40,038 nucleotides of DNA from Streptomyces sp. MH60 (GCF_002939385.1 NZ_MULI01000067.1:1-40038), one strand, 5' to 3'. Shown: positions 21,929 through 29,963, counted from the stretch's first letter. Numbers and translations are program-made. Notes: generated by a model from the sequence alone, not told the origin.

Positions 21929-22969
21929 ATGCCTTCGACCGAGCCGCCGTCCGTGCCGCCCGCCAACGTGCTGCCGAAGGTCGCGGCCGTCAAGGCCGCG
22001 GACGGGGAGCGGCTCAGGGCGGTCCACCTGCCCGGCATCACCCTGACGGTGCGGTCGAGACGCCCCGCCCGCGAGGGACTGCCGCCCGCCCTCTACGTCC
22101 ACGGCCTCGGCGGCTCCTCGCAGAACTGGTCGGCGCTCATGCCGCTGCTGGACGGCGTCGTCCACAGCGAAGCCGTCGACCTGCCCGGCTTCGGCGATTC
22201 CCCGCCGCCGGACGACGGCGACTACTCGATCACCGGCAACGCGCGCGCGGTCATCCGTTACCTCGACGCGTCCGGGCGCGGTCCGGTGCACCTGTTCGGG
22301 AACTCGCTCGGCGGAGCCGTCGTCACCCGTGTCGCCGCGGCGCGGCCCGACCTGGTGCGGACGCTGACCCTCGTCTCGCCCGCGCTGCCGGAGATCCGCG
22401 TGCAGCGCACCGCCGTACCGACGGGACTGCTGGCGCTGCCGGGAGTGGTGCGGCTGTTCAACCGGCTCACCCGGGAGTGGACGGCGGAGCAGCGGGTCCG
22501 TGGCGTGATGGCGCTCTGCTACGGCGACCCCGGGAAAGTGAGCGAGGAGGGCTTCCGCAACGCCGTGGAGGAGATGGAGCGGCGGCTGCAACTGCCTTAC
22601 TTCTGGGACGCGATGGCGCGTTCCGCGCGGGGAATCGTCAACGCGTACACGCTCGGCGGCCAGCACGCGCTGTGGCGACAGGCCGAGCGGGTTCTCGCAC
22701 CCACGCTCCTGGTCTACGGTGGACGGGACCAACTCGTCGGTTACCGCATGGCCCAGCGGGCTGCCCGCGCCTTCCGTGACTCCCGGCTGCTGACCCTGCC
22801 GGACGCGGGACACGTGGCGATGATGGAGTATCCGGAGACCGTGGCCACGGCGTTCCGCGAACTCCTCGCGAACACCGCGGACGCGGTGGACACCGGGAAG
22901 CCGGCGGGTGGCGAGAGGACCGACGGGGCCGCGGACAGCGAGCCCGCCAACCAGACCACAGGAGGCTGA
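21929..22969 (+). CDS. alpha/beta-hydrolase fold protein
   Basis: A 346-residue hydrolase with oxyanion motif VHGLGGSSQNW (58-68), DLPGFGDSPPP, nucleophile Ser126 in FGNSLGGAV, acid in YGGRDQLVG and His in AGHVAMMEYP. This is a complete triad of the epoxide hydrolase, esterase or C-C hydrolase type. The N-terminal 40 residues and a C-terminal tail of about 30 are Pro/Ala or polar and likely disordered. ATG 21929 has no ribosome site; a TAATAT -10 ends six bases before it. The DUF3152 gene starts 8 bp after the stop, with a ribosome site overlapping the end of this gene, so the two probably form an operon. Substrate unknown. Confidence 0.88.
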   Translation: MPSTEPPSVPPANVLPKVAAVKAADGERLRAVHLPGITLTVRSRRPAREGLPPALYVHGLGGSSQNWSALMPLLDGVVHSEAVDLPGFGDSPPPDDGDYSITGNARAVIRYLDASGRGPVHLFGNSLGGAVVTRVAAARPDLVRTLTLVSPALPEIRVQRTAVPTGLLALPGVVRLFNRLTREWTAEQRVRGVMALCYGDPGKVSEEGFRNAVEEMERRLQLPYFWDAMARSARGIVNAYTLGGQHALWRQAERVLAPTLLVYGGRDQLVGYRMAQRAARAFRDSRLLTLPDAGHVAMMEYPETVATAFRELLANTADAVDTGKPAGGERTDGAADSEPANQTTGG

Positions 22970-22977
22970 GGCGCGAC

Positions 22978-24663
22978 GTGGGACGCCACAGCCGCCGCGG
23001 GCCCGCCCCCAGGGCAGACGCCGCGGACGCCGCCGCAACACGCAAGAACCCGTCGGGGCGGCCCGAGCCGCGCCCGGCGGACGGACCGTCGCAGGAGCCG
23101 CGAGGACCACAGGCGCCACAGGCGCCGTACCGACCGCAGCGGGCCGAGCCGGCACCCCGCCCGGCGCCGGCGCCGGGCGACGCCCCGGGCGCCCGCCAGG
23201 GGTACGCGGGCCCCGGCCCCGGCCCGGGGCGAGGCCCAGGCGCTCGTTTCCCGGACGGAACACCGGCCCACGGCTTCCCCCGGATGACGGACGGGACGCC
23301 CGCGCGGGGCGTCCCGAGGCTCCCCGACGGCACGCCGGCGCACGGTGTGCCCAGGTATCCCGACGGCACCCCGGCGCACGGTCTGCCGCGGGTCCGGGGC
23401 GGCCACCCCGAGCAGCGGGAGTCCGGCGGCGGCTGGGGCGAGTTGGGCGGACGGACCGGTACCGGGTACGGATCGGCGGCGGGACCGAGCGCCGAAGGCC
23501 CCGGGGCTCCCGGGGCCTTCGCGCCGTCGCCGTCCGGGCCGCCGTCGCCGTCCGGGCCGCCGTCGCCGTCCGGGCCGTCGCGCCCGCCCTTCCCGAGGCA
23601 GCGGCAGGCGCCCGGGGAGGGCCCCCGGCAGGACTACCTGGACGCCTTCGGGGCGGACGACGACGTCTTCTCGGGCCGCCCCCGGCGGCGTGCTCCCGGT
23701 GCGTCGCGGCCCGCCGACCCGTACGCCTCCGTCACCGACTGGAGCGCCGTCGACGCAGGTGACGCCGGGGGTGGTGCCGGGAGTGGCGGCGCTTCCGCCG
23801 ACGCGGGTGCGGACGCCGACGACCAACCGCCCACGGGTGAACCCGCACCGGTCAAGGGTGCCAAGGGCCGGACCTTCACCGGTATCGCGGCGGCCGCCGT
23901 CACCACCGTGCTGGCCGTCGTCGTGGCCGGTCAGGTCGCCGACGGGGCGGACGGGGGCGACATGCGTGGCCAGTCGGCCACCGACCAGGCCCGGGGCGCC
24001 CACGACCCGGCGTCACGGGACGACCAGCGCCCGACGCCCTCCGCGCCCGAGGCCGCGAAGCCGCTGACGTACGAGCAGAAGATGGGCAAGACCTACCCGC
24101 TCAGCGCCACCCTCAAGGCATCGGGGAAGTTCGACGCGGTCCCGGGCATCGCCAAGGGGCCCGGGCGGGGGGAGAAGTACACCTACCGCGTGGACATCGA
24201 GCAGGGGCTCGGTCTCGACGGCGCGCTCTTCGCCGACGCCGTGCAGAAGACGCTCAACGACGACCGGAGCTGGGCCCACAACGGCGCCCGCAGCTTCGAG
24301 CGCGTCGAATCGGGCCAGCCCGACTTCGTCATCACCCTGGCCAGCCCCGGCACCACCGCCGAGTGGTGTGCCAAGTCCGGCCTGGACACCACCGAGGACA
24401 ACGTGTCCTGCGACTCGGCCGCCACCCAGCGGGTGATGATCAACGCCTACCGCTGGGCCCAGGGCGCCGCGCCGTACGGTGACGCGATCTACCCCTACCG
24501 GCAGATGCTGATCAACCACGAAGTCGGTCACCGCATCGGCTACAACCACGTCACCTGCGACAAGGACGGCGAACTCGCCCCGGTCATGCAGCAGCAGACG
24601 AAGTTCATCGACCACGACGGAATCGACTGCCGTCCCAACGCCTGGGCGTACCCGAACAGCTGA
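22978..24663 (+). CDS. DUF3152 membrane-anchored, metzincin-like zinc protease homologue
   Basis: A 561-residue protein. Residues 1-295 are a disordered Pro/Arg/Gly-rich cytosolic region that includes four 12-residue PDGTPAHGVPR-type repeats (92-139) and three PSPSGP repeats. A single membrane helix lies at about 300-322. The extracytoplasmic DUF3152 domain occupies about 360-561. It contains HEVGHRIGYNH at 514-524, which fits the metzincin zinc signature HEXXHXXGXXH with His514, His518, His524 and catalytic Glu515. Paired cysteines may form disulphides. GTG 22978 has GGAGG 12 bases upstream. The gene follows the hydrolase by 8 bp. M. tuberculosis Rv3207c is a relative, from memory. Proteolysis has not been shown, to my knowledge. 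Confidence 0.88.
   Translation: MGRHSRRGPAPRADAADAAATRKNPSGRPEPRPADGPSQEPRGPQAPQAPYRPQRAEPAPRPAPAPGDAPGARQGYAGPGPGPGRGPGARFPDGTPAHGFPRMTDGTPARGVPRLPDGTPAHGVPRYPDGTPAHGLPRVRGGHPEQRESGGGWGELGGRTGTGYGSAAGPSAEGPGAPGAFAPSPSGPPSPSGPPSPSGPSRPPFPRQRQAPGEGPRQDYLDAFGADDDVFSGRPRRRAPGASRPADPYASVTDWSAVDAGDAGGGAGSGGASADAGADADDQPPTGEPAPVKGAKGRTFTGIAAAAVTTVLAVVVAGQVADGADGGDMRGQSATDQARGAHDPASRDDQRPTPSAPEAAKPLTYEQKMGKTYPLSATLKASGKFDAVPGIAKGPGRGEKYTYRVDIEQGLGLDGALFADAVQKTLNDDRSWAHNGARSFERVESGQPDFVITLASPGTTAEWCAKSGLDTTEDNVSCDSAATQRVMINAYRWAQGAAPYGDAIYPYRQMLINHEVGHRIGYNHVTCDKDGELAPVMQQQTKFIDHDGIDCRPNAWAYPNS
23251..23394 (+). repeat. 36-bp in-frame tandem repeat, four copies
   Basis: Encodes four consecutive 12-residue units (PDGTPAHGFPRM, TDGTPARGVPRL, PDGTPAHGVPRY, PDGTPAHGLPRV) in the cytosolic region of the DUF3152 protein. 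Confidence 0.9.
23524..23577 (+). repeat. 18-bp in-frame tandem repeat, three copies
   Basis: CCGTCGCCGTCCGGGCCG is repeated three times exactly, encoding PSPSGP units. Confidence 0.9.
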
Positions 24664-24754
24664 CCGGGCGCGGCATCACGTGTCGTGACCGCTTGATCTC
24701 CTAGCGCGACCGAACGCGCCTCGCACGGGAAAGTTACGACCGTTCACCCCTTTT

Positions 24755-24788
24755 GGTGGCGCGATGGACAACCGTCCATCGCGCCACC
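24755..24788 (+). terminator. perfect 15-bp hairpin between DUF3152 gene and the polysaccharide cluster
   Basis: GGTGGCGCGATGGAC and GTCCATCGCGCCACC flank an AACC loop. It is 92 bp past the DUF3152 stop and 81 bp before the glycosyltransferase start, so it is either a terminator or a leader attenuator. The rest of the gap shows nothing else I can support. Confidence 0.6.
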
Positions 24789-24868
24789 TCCTTGTCCGCA
24801 TACGTTCGTCCCGCTGCGAGCCGCCGGGCCAACGGCGGCTCCCCAAACGGGAGATCGGGGGTGCGCGC

Positions 24869-26620
24869 GTGCGCATCGGACTGCTTACGGAGGGTGGCTA
24901 TCCGTATGTGAGCGGTGAGGCCGGACTCTGGTGCGACCGGCTCGTGCGCGGCCTGGACCAGCACGAGTTCGACGTCTACGCGCTCAGCCGGAGCGAGCAC
25001 GAGGAGGCGGAGGGCTGGGTCCCGCTGCCGCCGCAGGTCGGCCGGGTGCGCACCGCCCCGCTGTGGGAAACCGTGGACGACGGAATCGTCCACGGACGGC
25101 GCGCGCGCCGGCGCTTCGCCGAGTGCTACGGCGAGTTGGCCATGGCCCTGTGCATCGCGGGCCCCGGGAACCCGTCCGGGGGACCGGAGGGAGAGCCGGA
25201 AGGGCAGTCCGCCCTTGAGGCGGACCGTTTCGCCAGCGCGCTGTACGGCCTCGCCGAACTCGCCCGCGACGAGGGCGGACTGCCCACCGCGCTCCGCTCG
25301 GAGACCGCCGTGCGCGCCCTGGAACGCGCCTGTCGCGCGCCCGGCGCCCACCGCTCGGCGCGCGAGGCGCGCGTTCCCGATCTGCTGACCGTCGCCGCGC
25401 GCCTCGAACGCGCCCTGCGCCCCCTGTCCCTGGACTGGTACGAGGACGACGACCTCGGCTCGGTGGACCTGTGCCACGCGACCTCCGGCGGCACGGCAGC
25501 CCTCCCGGGACTGCTCGCCCGGCACTTCTGCGACGTGCCCCTGCTGGTGACCGAGTACGGCGTGCGGCTGCGGACGCACTACCTGACGGAACCCGACTCC
25601 TCGCCCGCGATACGGTCGCTGCTCGCCGCCTTCCACGGTCGGCTGGCCACCGAGACCTACCGGCGCGCGGCCGTGATCACCCCCGGCAACACGCACGCCC
25701 GGCGCTGGCAGGAGCGCTGCGGCGCCGACCGCGCCAAACTGCGCACGGTCCACCCGGGCATGGACGCGGCCCCGTTCGCGGAGGTGGGGGAATCCCCGGA
25801 GTGCGCCGACCCGCAGACCCTCGTCTGGGTCGGCCGTGTCGAGCCGGCCAAGGACCTGGTCTCGCTGCTGCACGCCTTCGCGGAGATCCGCAGGGCGGAG
25901 CCCGGCTCGCGGCTCAGGATCGTCGGTGCCCCTTCGGGCCCGGAGGGCGCCGCGTACCTGGTCCACTGCAAGGCGCTGGCCGCGCAGCTGTTTCCCGACG
26001 AGGCCGACGGCCCGCACGCCGTCGGCCGCAACCCGGTCTCCTTCGAGGAGACCGGCGGGCCCGAACTGCCCTTCCGCGCCGACGCGTACGCCTCGGGCGC
26101 CCTGGTGGTGCTCTCCAGCGTCGTCGAGGGGTTCCCGGCCGGGCTCGTCGAGGCCATGTTCTGCGGCCGCGCGACGGTGTCCACGGACGTCGGCGCGGTG
26201 GTGGAGGCCATCGGCGGCACCGGGCTCGTCGTGCCCCCGCGCAATCCGAGGGCGCTCGCCGAGGCGTGCGTCGCGCTGTTGCGCGACCCCGAGCGCCGGG
26301 ACCGGCTGGGCGCCGCCGCGCGCGCCCGCGCACTGGAGCTGTTCACCGTCGAGCAGAACATCGCGGCATTTCACGGCATTTACCTGGAGATTCTCTCGCG
26401 CCCACCGGCACGCCGCGTCCTCCTCGACGACGCCGGCGAGCCCCTGCCCTTCGGCGTCCCCGCCGAAGCCCACGTCCCCGGTCGCTGGAGTGACCCCACG
26501 GCCCGTGTCGTGGCCAGGGGCGGTTCCAGCACGGCCCGGAGGGGTCCCGGCTGGGCGACGGAGGCCGATCCGGTCCGGGCGACCACGTCGGTCTCGGCGA
26601 GCGAGGGAGCGGCCCGATGA
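24869..26620 (+). CDS. PelF-type GT4 glycosyltransferase (DUF3492 plus GT-B)
   Basis: Cytosolic retaining glycosyltransferase, 583 residues. The N-terminus, VRIGLLTEGGYPYVSGEAG, matches the DUF3492 opening of PelF (LLEGTYPYVRGG in Pseudomonas), the enzyme that polymerises the cationic GalNAc-rich exopolysaccharide Pel from UDP-sugar. The C-terminal GT4 half has GRVEPAKDL (the Arg/Lys phosphate-binding motif) and the EX7E motif with Glu420 and Glu428 in EGFPAGLVE. An insertion with an Ala/Arg-rich helical part (about 85-180) and a disordered tail of about 80 residues distinguish it from PelF. GTG 24869 is chosen, with a G-rich site upstream. The next gene overlaps it by ATGA. The sugar is inferred, not proven. 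Confidence 0.83.
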   Translation: MRIGLLTEGGYPYVSGEAGLWCDRLVRGLDQHEFDVYALSRSEHEEAEGWVPLPPQVGRVRTAPLWETVDDGIVHGRRARRRFAECYGELAMALCIAGPGNPSGGPEGEPEGQSALEADRFASALYGLAELARDEGGLPTALRSETAVRALERACRAPGAHRSAREARVPDLLTVAARLERALRPLSLDWYEDDDLGSVDLCHATSGGTAALPGLLARHFCDVPLLVTEYGVRLRTHYLTEPDSSPAIRSLLAAFHGRLATETYRRAAVITPGNTHARRWQERCGADRAKLRTVHPGMDAAPFAEVGESPECADPQTLVWVGRVEPAKDLVSLLHAFAEIRRAEPGSRLRIVGAPSGPEGAAYLVHCKALAAQLFPDEADGPHAVGRNPVSFEETGGPELPFRADAYASGALVVLSSVVEGFPAGLVEAMFCGRATVSTDVGAVVEAIGGTGLVVPPRNPRALAEACVALLRDPERRDRLGAAARARALELFTVEQNIAAFHGIYLEILSRPPARRVLLDDAGEPLPFGVPAEAHVPGRWSDPTARVVARGGSSTARRGPGWATEADPVRATTSVSASEGAAR

Positions 26621-28056
26621 GCGGCCTCGGCGAACTGGACCGGCCCGAGACCCCGCGCAGCCCGGGCGCCTGGGACGAACGTTCACGGACCTCCCTGGCG
26701 CACGGGCCCGACGGGCCCGACGGGACCGACACGGCCCTGGGTGCGCAGACGGGTGTGGGGGTCGGTGGGCGCCCGGTGGACGGTCCGGCTCCGGCGGAGG
26801 ACTGGAGTCCGGAGGAGGGCGTGCGGCTCCGTGACGGCGCCGGGCGTGACGGCGCCGGGCGTGAGGGTGCCGCTCGTGACGGTGCCGGGCGTGAGGGTGC
26901 CGCTCGTGACGGTGCCGGTCGCGACGGCGGCAGGAGGTCGGCGTCCGCGTCCGTCGCACGCCGTGCCGCCGCTGACCCCGTGAAGGGGCTGCTGCACCGG
27001 CACCGTGAGCTGTGCGAACGCGCCGTGGACCCACTAGAGATCGCGGCGGGACTGGAAGCGCACGGCGTCACCGACCGGACCGCCGCCCGCTTCCGCCACC
27101 GTGACGTGTTCTCCCTCGCGGAAGAGATGTACGCCCGTGTCCCGCGCGACCGCGACGCCCCTGCGCGTGCCGAGCACGCGCCGACACCCCGGCCACGCGA
27201 ACCTCGCACCGCCGGAGTCGTTCTCGCCCTGCTGCCCGGTGTGCTGTGCGCCGCCGCCGTGGCCGGACTGCGCCTGGCCGAGGGCCGACCGCGCCTGATC
27301 GTCGCCGTCGTCGGCATCCTCGCGGTGTCCCTGGCGCTGGGGGCCGCACTGCGGCGCGGGCCACTGAGCGCCGCCACGCGCACCACCAGCACCTGGACCT
27401 GCTGGCTCGTCGGCTACGCCGTCCTCGGTGACGGACTCCTGCGGACCGCGGTCAGCGGCGGCCCAGACGGTCTCCCGGACGGCACCGCCGACGGCCCGTG
27501 GCCCGTCACCGTGGCCCCCGTCCTGGCGCTCGCGCTGTCCTACGCCCCCGCGGCCGGTTGCGCCCGCCTCTTCACCGCGGGCGCCCGGAGCAAGCTGACG
27601 TCCAGCCGGGGCCTGGCCGACTTCTCCGCCTCCGTACGCCCCCTGCTGCTCGGCACGTTCGCCCTGTACCTGGGCGCTCTGACGGGTCTGCTCGCGCTGA
27701 CCGGCGCCGTGCTCGGCGAGCCCACCGGTCTTCCCCAGGGCCTCAGCCTGGGGGCCCTGCTGCTGCTCGCCCGGCTGCTCACCGTGCACGGTCACGCGTA
27801 CGCACCCACGCTCGTCCTCACCGCCGCGGCCACCACGGAGGCGGTCGCCCTGGCCACGCTCTTCGCCGGCCGCCTCCCCGGCTGCGGCTTCCTGGCCGTC
27901 CCCGTGGAGACCCTGGTCACCGCCTGCGGACCGGCCGGTGTCCCGACGGCCGTCTGCGGCCTCGGCGCCCTGACCCTCCTGGTCCACGCGGGCCGTCGTC
28001 TGACCAGGGCATCGGCCCACGCGACGACGGAGCGAACGACGGAGCGAACACGGTGA
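26617..28056 (+). CDS. polytopic membrane protein of the polysaccharide cluster
   Basis: A 479-residue protein not matched to a named family. Residues 1-110 are disordered and include six DGAGR/EGAAR pentapeptides (73-102). Residues 115-175 form a soluble conserved-looking helical domain (LLHRHRELCERAVDPLEIAAGLEAHG..., ending RDVFSLAEEMYARVPR). The rest has about eight or nine membrane helices between 195 and 460. The ATG at 26617 overlaps the glycosyltransferase stop (ATGA), implying translational coupling and a joint role. In Pel systems PelG is a 12-helix transporter and PelE a membrane scaffold. This protein could fill such a role, but it has fewer helices and no sequence signature I recognise. 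Confidence 0.78.
   Translation: MSGLGELDRPETPRSPGAWDERSRTSLAHGPDGPDGTDTALGAQTGVGVGGRPVDGPAPAEDWSPEEGVRLRDGAGRDGAGREGAARDGAGREGAARDGAGRDGGRRSASASVARRAAADPVKGLLHRHRELCERAVDPLEIAAGLEAHGVTDRTAARFRHRDVFSLAEEMYARVPRDRDAPARAEHAPTPRPREPRTAGVVLALLPGVLCAAAVAGLRLAEGRPRLIVAVVGILAVSLALGAALRRGPLSAATRTTSTWTCWLVGYAVLGDGLLRTAVSGGPDGLPDGTADGPWPVTVAPVLALALSYAPAAGCARLFTAGARSKLTSSRGLADFSASVRPLLLGTFALYLGALTGLLALTGAVLGEPTGLPQGLSLGALLLLARLLTVHGHAYAPTLVLTAAATTEAVALATLFAGRLPGCGFLAVPVETLVTACGPAGVPTAVCGLGALTLLVHAGRRLTRASAHATTERTTERTR
26833..26922 (+). repeat. 15-bp in-frame tandem repeat, six copies
   Basis: Units such as GACGGTGCCGGGCGT encode DGAGR or EGAAR pentapeptides in the disordered N-terminus of the membrane protein. 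Confidence 0.88.
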
Positions 28057-28123
28057 GCGCCCGCACGAACAGCCCTTCACACGCCCCCGACACCCTCGCA
28101 TCACCCCTTGAAGGAGCCCCCAG

Positions 28124-28171
28124 ATGACCACCTCCCGACCCGACGCCTCGGCACCGGGAGCCGCCCGATGA
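28124..28171 (+). CDS. 15-codon ORF coupled to the epimerase gene
   Basis: ATG 28124 follows a strong AAGGAG (28111-28116) at 7 bases. It encodes MTTSRPDASAPGAAR, and its TGA overlaps the epimerase ATG as ATGA. The ribosome site here is stronger than the epimerase's own GGGAG, so ribosomes may enter here and re-initiate. Leader-peptide status is inferred. Confidence 0.45.
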   Translation: MTTSRPDASAPGAAR

Positions 28172-29226
28172 GAGTCCTGCTGATCGGAGCCAACGGCTAC
28201 ATCGGCCGCTTCGTCGCCGACCGTCTGCTCGCCGACCCGGCTGTCCAGCTCACCGCGCTCGGCCGGGGTGACGACGCCGACGTCCGCTTCGACCTCGCCA
28301 CCGGAAGCCCCGGCGCCCTCACCCGCTTCCTCGACGCGGTCCATCCCGGAGTGGTCGTCAACTGCGCGGGCGCCACCCGGGGCGGTGCCCGCGAACTCAC
28401 CCGGCACAACACCGTCGCCGTCGCCACCGTCTGCGAGGCCCTGCGCCGCAGCGGCTGCGGCGCCCGCCTGGTGCAGGTCGGCTGCAGCGCCGAGTACGGC
28501 CCCAGCCAGCCCGGCTCCTCGACCGCGGAGGACGCCGTGCCCCGCCCCGGCGGCCCCTACGGCGTCAGCAAACTCGCCGCGACCGAACTCGTCCTCGGCT
28601 CCGGCCTGGACGCCGTCGTCCTGCGGGTCTTCTCGCCCGCCGGGCCCGGCACGCCCGCCGGCTCCCCGCTGGGCCGGCTCGCCGAGGCGATGCGCCGCGC
28701 GATGCAGTCCGGCGACGGCGAGCTGCGGCTCGGTGGCCTCGGCGCCCAGCGGGACTTCATCGACGTCCGCGACGTCGCCCGCGCGGTGCACGCCGCCTCG
28801 CTCTCCGCCGCCCAGGGCGTCATCAACATCGGCTCCGGCCGCGCCGTGCGCCTGCGCGACGCCGCCGCCACCCTCGCCCGGGTCGCCGGCTACGGCGGCG
28901 CCCTGCACGAACTCGACGGCCCTCCGGGCGCGCTGCGGCCCACCATCGGGCACCCCCGCACGGAGTCGGTCGGTCACCGCGTCGACGGACTCGGGCACCA
29001 CCGGACCGACGCCCTCGGCCATCACCGCCCGGACCTCCTCGGAAGCCGGGGCGAGCGCACGGACCCCGAGCACGTGGCACCGGCCCCCCACCCGTACCCC
29101 GACGGCTGCGGCAGCTGGCAGCAGGCCGATGTGCGCACCGCACGCGACCGGCTCGGCTGGCGGCCCCGGATCGCCCTCGAAGAGTCCCTCGCCGATATCT
29201 GGATGGAGGCGGCATGCCGTATCTGA
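28168..29226 (+). CDS. NAD-dependent epimerase/dehydratase (extended SDR)
   Basis: A 352-residue nucleotide-sugar-modifying enzyme, likely acting on a UDP-sugar. It has GANGYIG at 8-14 for NAD binding, NCAGATRGG, the Ser-containing strand GCSAEYGPS and the catalytic Tyr131-x3-Lys135 (YGVSK). An RDFIDVRDVARAV motif lies in the C-terminal half. In Pel pathways the C4 epimerase PelX makes UDP-GalNAc, so the same role is plausible. An unusual His/Asp/Gly-rich insertion (about 270-310, HRVDGLGHHRTDALGHHRP) sits in the C-terminal domain. The start is decided by ATG 28168 with GGGAG 7 bases upstream. It overlaps the spherulin-4 gene by 13 bases. Confidence 0.87.
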   Translation: MRVLLIGANGYIGRFVADRLLADPAVQLTALGRGDDADVRFDLATGSPGALTRFLDAVHPGVVVNCAGATRGGARELTRHNTVAVATVCEALRRSGCGARLVQVGCSAEYGPSQPGSSTAEDAVPRPGGPYGVSKLAATELVLGSGLDAVVLRVFSPAGPGTPAGSPLGRLAEAMRRAMQSGDGELRLGGLGAQRDFIDVRDVARAVHAASLSAAQGVINIGSGRAVRLRDAAATLARVAGYGGALHELDGPPGALRPTIGHPRTESVGHRVDGLGHHRTDALGHHRPDLLGSRGERTDPEHVAPAPHPYPDGCGSWQQADVRTARDRLGWRPRIALEESLADIWMEAACRI

Positions 29227-29963
29227 CCAGTACCCGAACGGGCACCGCGAGCACCGGTGTCCGAACCGGCCTCGGTGTCCCGGGGCTGGCCCACCCCCTC
29301 GTCGCCCCCGACGAGTGGGCCGGCCTCACCAGCCCCGGCGCCCCGCTGCACTGGGTCGTCCTCAACATCGCCAACGGGCCCGGGGCGCATCCCGACCCGC
29401 GGTGCCTGGAGGCCGCCGGTCGCCTGCGCAACGCGGGCGTCCGCGTCCTCGGCCATCTCGACGCCGCACACGGATCCCGCGGCCTCGGCGAACAGATCTC
29501 CGACGCCCACCGGTACCTCGACTGGTACCAGGTCGACGGATTCCTCCTCGCCCACTGCCCGTCCGACCGAGCCGCCCTCCCCGAGGTCCGCCGTACGGTC
29601 ACCACCCTCCGGGCGATCCGTGACGATGCCCACATCGTCCTCGGCCACGGCACCCACCCCTGTCCCGGCTACGCCGAGAACGCCGACCAACTCGTCACCT
29701 TCTCGGGCACCTGGGCCGACTACCGCTGGTCCCAGGCGGCGGAGTGGAGCGCCGACTATCCGCCCGAGCGCTTCTGCCACTTCGTGCACGGCCTGCCGCG
29801 CGGGCACCTGGAGGAAGCGCTGCGCATCGCCCGTTGGCAGGGAGCGGCGACGATCTACTTCACCGACCGCACGGACCGCGGGGGCCGGACCGACCCCTGG
29901 GAGACGATGCCCGGTTACTGGGACGAAATCGTCTCGCGGGTCGGGACAGGTGTCTCGGAATGA
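29214..29963 (+). CDS. spherulin-4 family (GH135-like) protein
   Basis: A 249-residue protein of the spherulation-specific family 4. The fungal member Sph3 (GH135) cleaves galactosaminogalactan and also Pel, and PelA carries a related hydrolase domain. The TIM-barrel strands are recognisable: LHWVVLNIANGPG, RVLGHLDAAHGSR, YLDWYQVDGFLLAH, HIVLGHGTHPCPGY, TFSGTWADYRW, FCHFVHGLP and ATIYFTD. Where active relatives usually carry an acidic dyad after the DG of strand 4 (FFDE type), this protein reads FLLAHC, so activity may be lost or altered. No signal peptide is evident. GGAGGCGG lies just before ATG 29214, inside the epimerase gene, which indicates coupling. Confidence 0.83.
   Translation: MPYLTSTRTGTASTGVRTGLGVPGLAHPLVAPDEWAGLTSPGAPLHWVVLNIANGPGAHPDPRCLEAAGRLRNAGVRVLGHLDAAHGSRGLGEQISDAHRYLDWYQVDGFLLAHCPSDRAALPEVRRTVTTLRAIRDDAHIVLGHGTHPCPGYAENADQLVTFSGTWADYRWSQAAEWSADYPPERFCHFVHGLPRGHLEEALRIARWQGAATIYFTDRTDRGGRTDPWETMPGYWDEIVSRVGTGVSE

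Noticed and set aside
24890..24900. TTA trinucleotide in the glycosyltransferase gene, as a possible bldA-dependent codon
   Set aside because: It is out of frame (CTG CTT ACG GAG), so it is not a leucine TTA codon.
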